This document shows positions 63,954-64,000 of a stretch of DNA of 64,000 nt, one piece after another; the stretch's first letter is position 1, and each line of letters begins with the position of its first letter. The translations under genes and the position numbers were made by a program. The stretch comes from Anderseniella sp. Alg231-50 (GTDB lineage: Bacteria > Pseudomonadota > Alphaproteobacteria > Rhizobiales > Aestuariivirgaceae): contig NZ_LT703006.1 of the NCBI RefSeq assembly GCF_900149695.1, forward strand, positions 1 to 64,000. Reading direction: 5' to 3'. The notes under the pieces are model-generated. The model was not told the DNA's origin. It searched no databases and worked only from the letters and a program-made list of their open reading frames with translations.

Positions 63954-64000
63954 GGGCCCGGCACCGCTGTGCGGGTTACAAGCTTCAGCTTTCCACCAGT

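Noticed and set aside
1-64000. tRNA, rRNA, CRISPR, insertion sequences, prophage
   Set aside because: No T-arm-like motif with a matching acceptor stem, no repeat arrays, no transposase or integrase motifs were seen by eye.

Overview
The window looks like chromosomal DNA of an alphaproteobacterium, probably a marine or soil member of the Hyphomicrobiales (Rhizobiales) or a relative. The signs are alphaproteobacterial families (DUF2336, PAS_5, BTLCP cysteine protease, NifU-like scaffold, ActR/RegA-like regulator, choline-sulfatase BetC), two exact CtrA-type TTAA-N7-TTAA boxes, and moderately GC-rich DNA with GTG and TTG starts. I found no tRNA, rRNA, CRISPR array, insertion sequence or phage gene.

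Layout. 1-5 kb: the 3' end of a porin, two overlapping TPR-sulfotransferase genes and a hydroxypyruvate isomerase-like gene. 5-12 kb: housekeeping and regulatory genes on both strands (GT4 glycosyltransferase, CobD/CbiB, NAD kinase, DUF2336, MFS transporter, a degenerate receiver domain with a CtrA box). 12-14.5 kb: a compact operon of a MaoC-like hydratase, a CitE-like CoA lyase and an enolase-superfamily enzyme. 14.7-24.4 kb: an ActR-like regulator, a frameshifted thioesterase, a solute-binding protein gene overlapping a ClC gene, MscS, flavin reductase, 3-hydroxybutyrate dehydrogenase, patatin, HAD phosphatase and nitroreductase. 24.7-34.6 kb: small genes, a secreted protein, PilZ, pirin, a Kef-type antiporter, a very long DyP-type peroxidase fusion, and a divergent methyltransferase/MerR pair with a typical MerR promoter.

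34.6-48.2 kb is the accessory region. It holds glycosyltransferases of mainly eukaryote-like or unusual families (GT4, MNN1-like, GT2-TPR, GT10-like, Anp1-like), a Stealth phosphotransferase, a methyltransferase, a carbohydrate-type sulfotransferase, a gluconate dehydrogenase subunit 3/GMC oxidoreductase pair, an NTP_transf_5 nucleotidyltransferase, and a PqqD-like protein plus an HprK-like kinase next to a 58-codon gene (42051-42227). PqqD/HprK/NTP_transf_5 combinations are known from peptide-modification loci, including tailoring of lasso peptides. Here the lasso cyclase and protease are absent and sugar-polymer enzymes surround them. My best inference is a peptide-linked or peptide-controlled surface glycan system; it is the strongest candidate for something undescribed.

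48.2-64 kb returns to ordinary genes: RidA, a BNR-repeat protein, a MocR regulator divergent from an EamA transporter, a cNMP-EAL protein, thrS, yidD, betC, a NifU-like scaffold, folE, hisI, a CBS-pair protein, rhomboid, PAS_5 and PilZ proteins, and a secreted BTLCP protease. Start sites were chosen by eye from Shine-Dalgarno spacing and overlaps; all functions are read from motifs without database searches.
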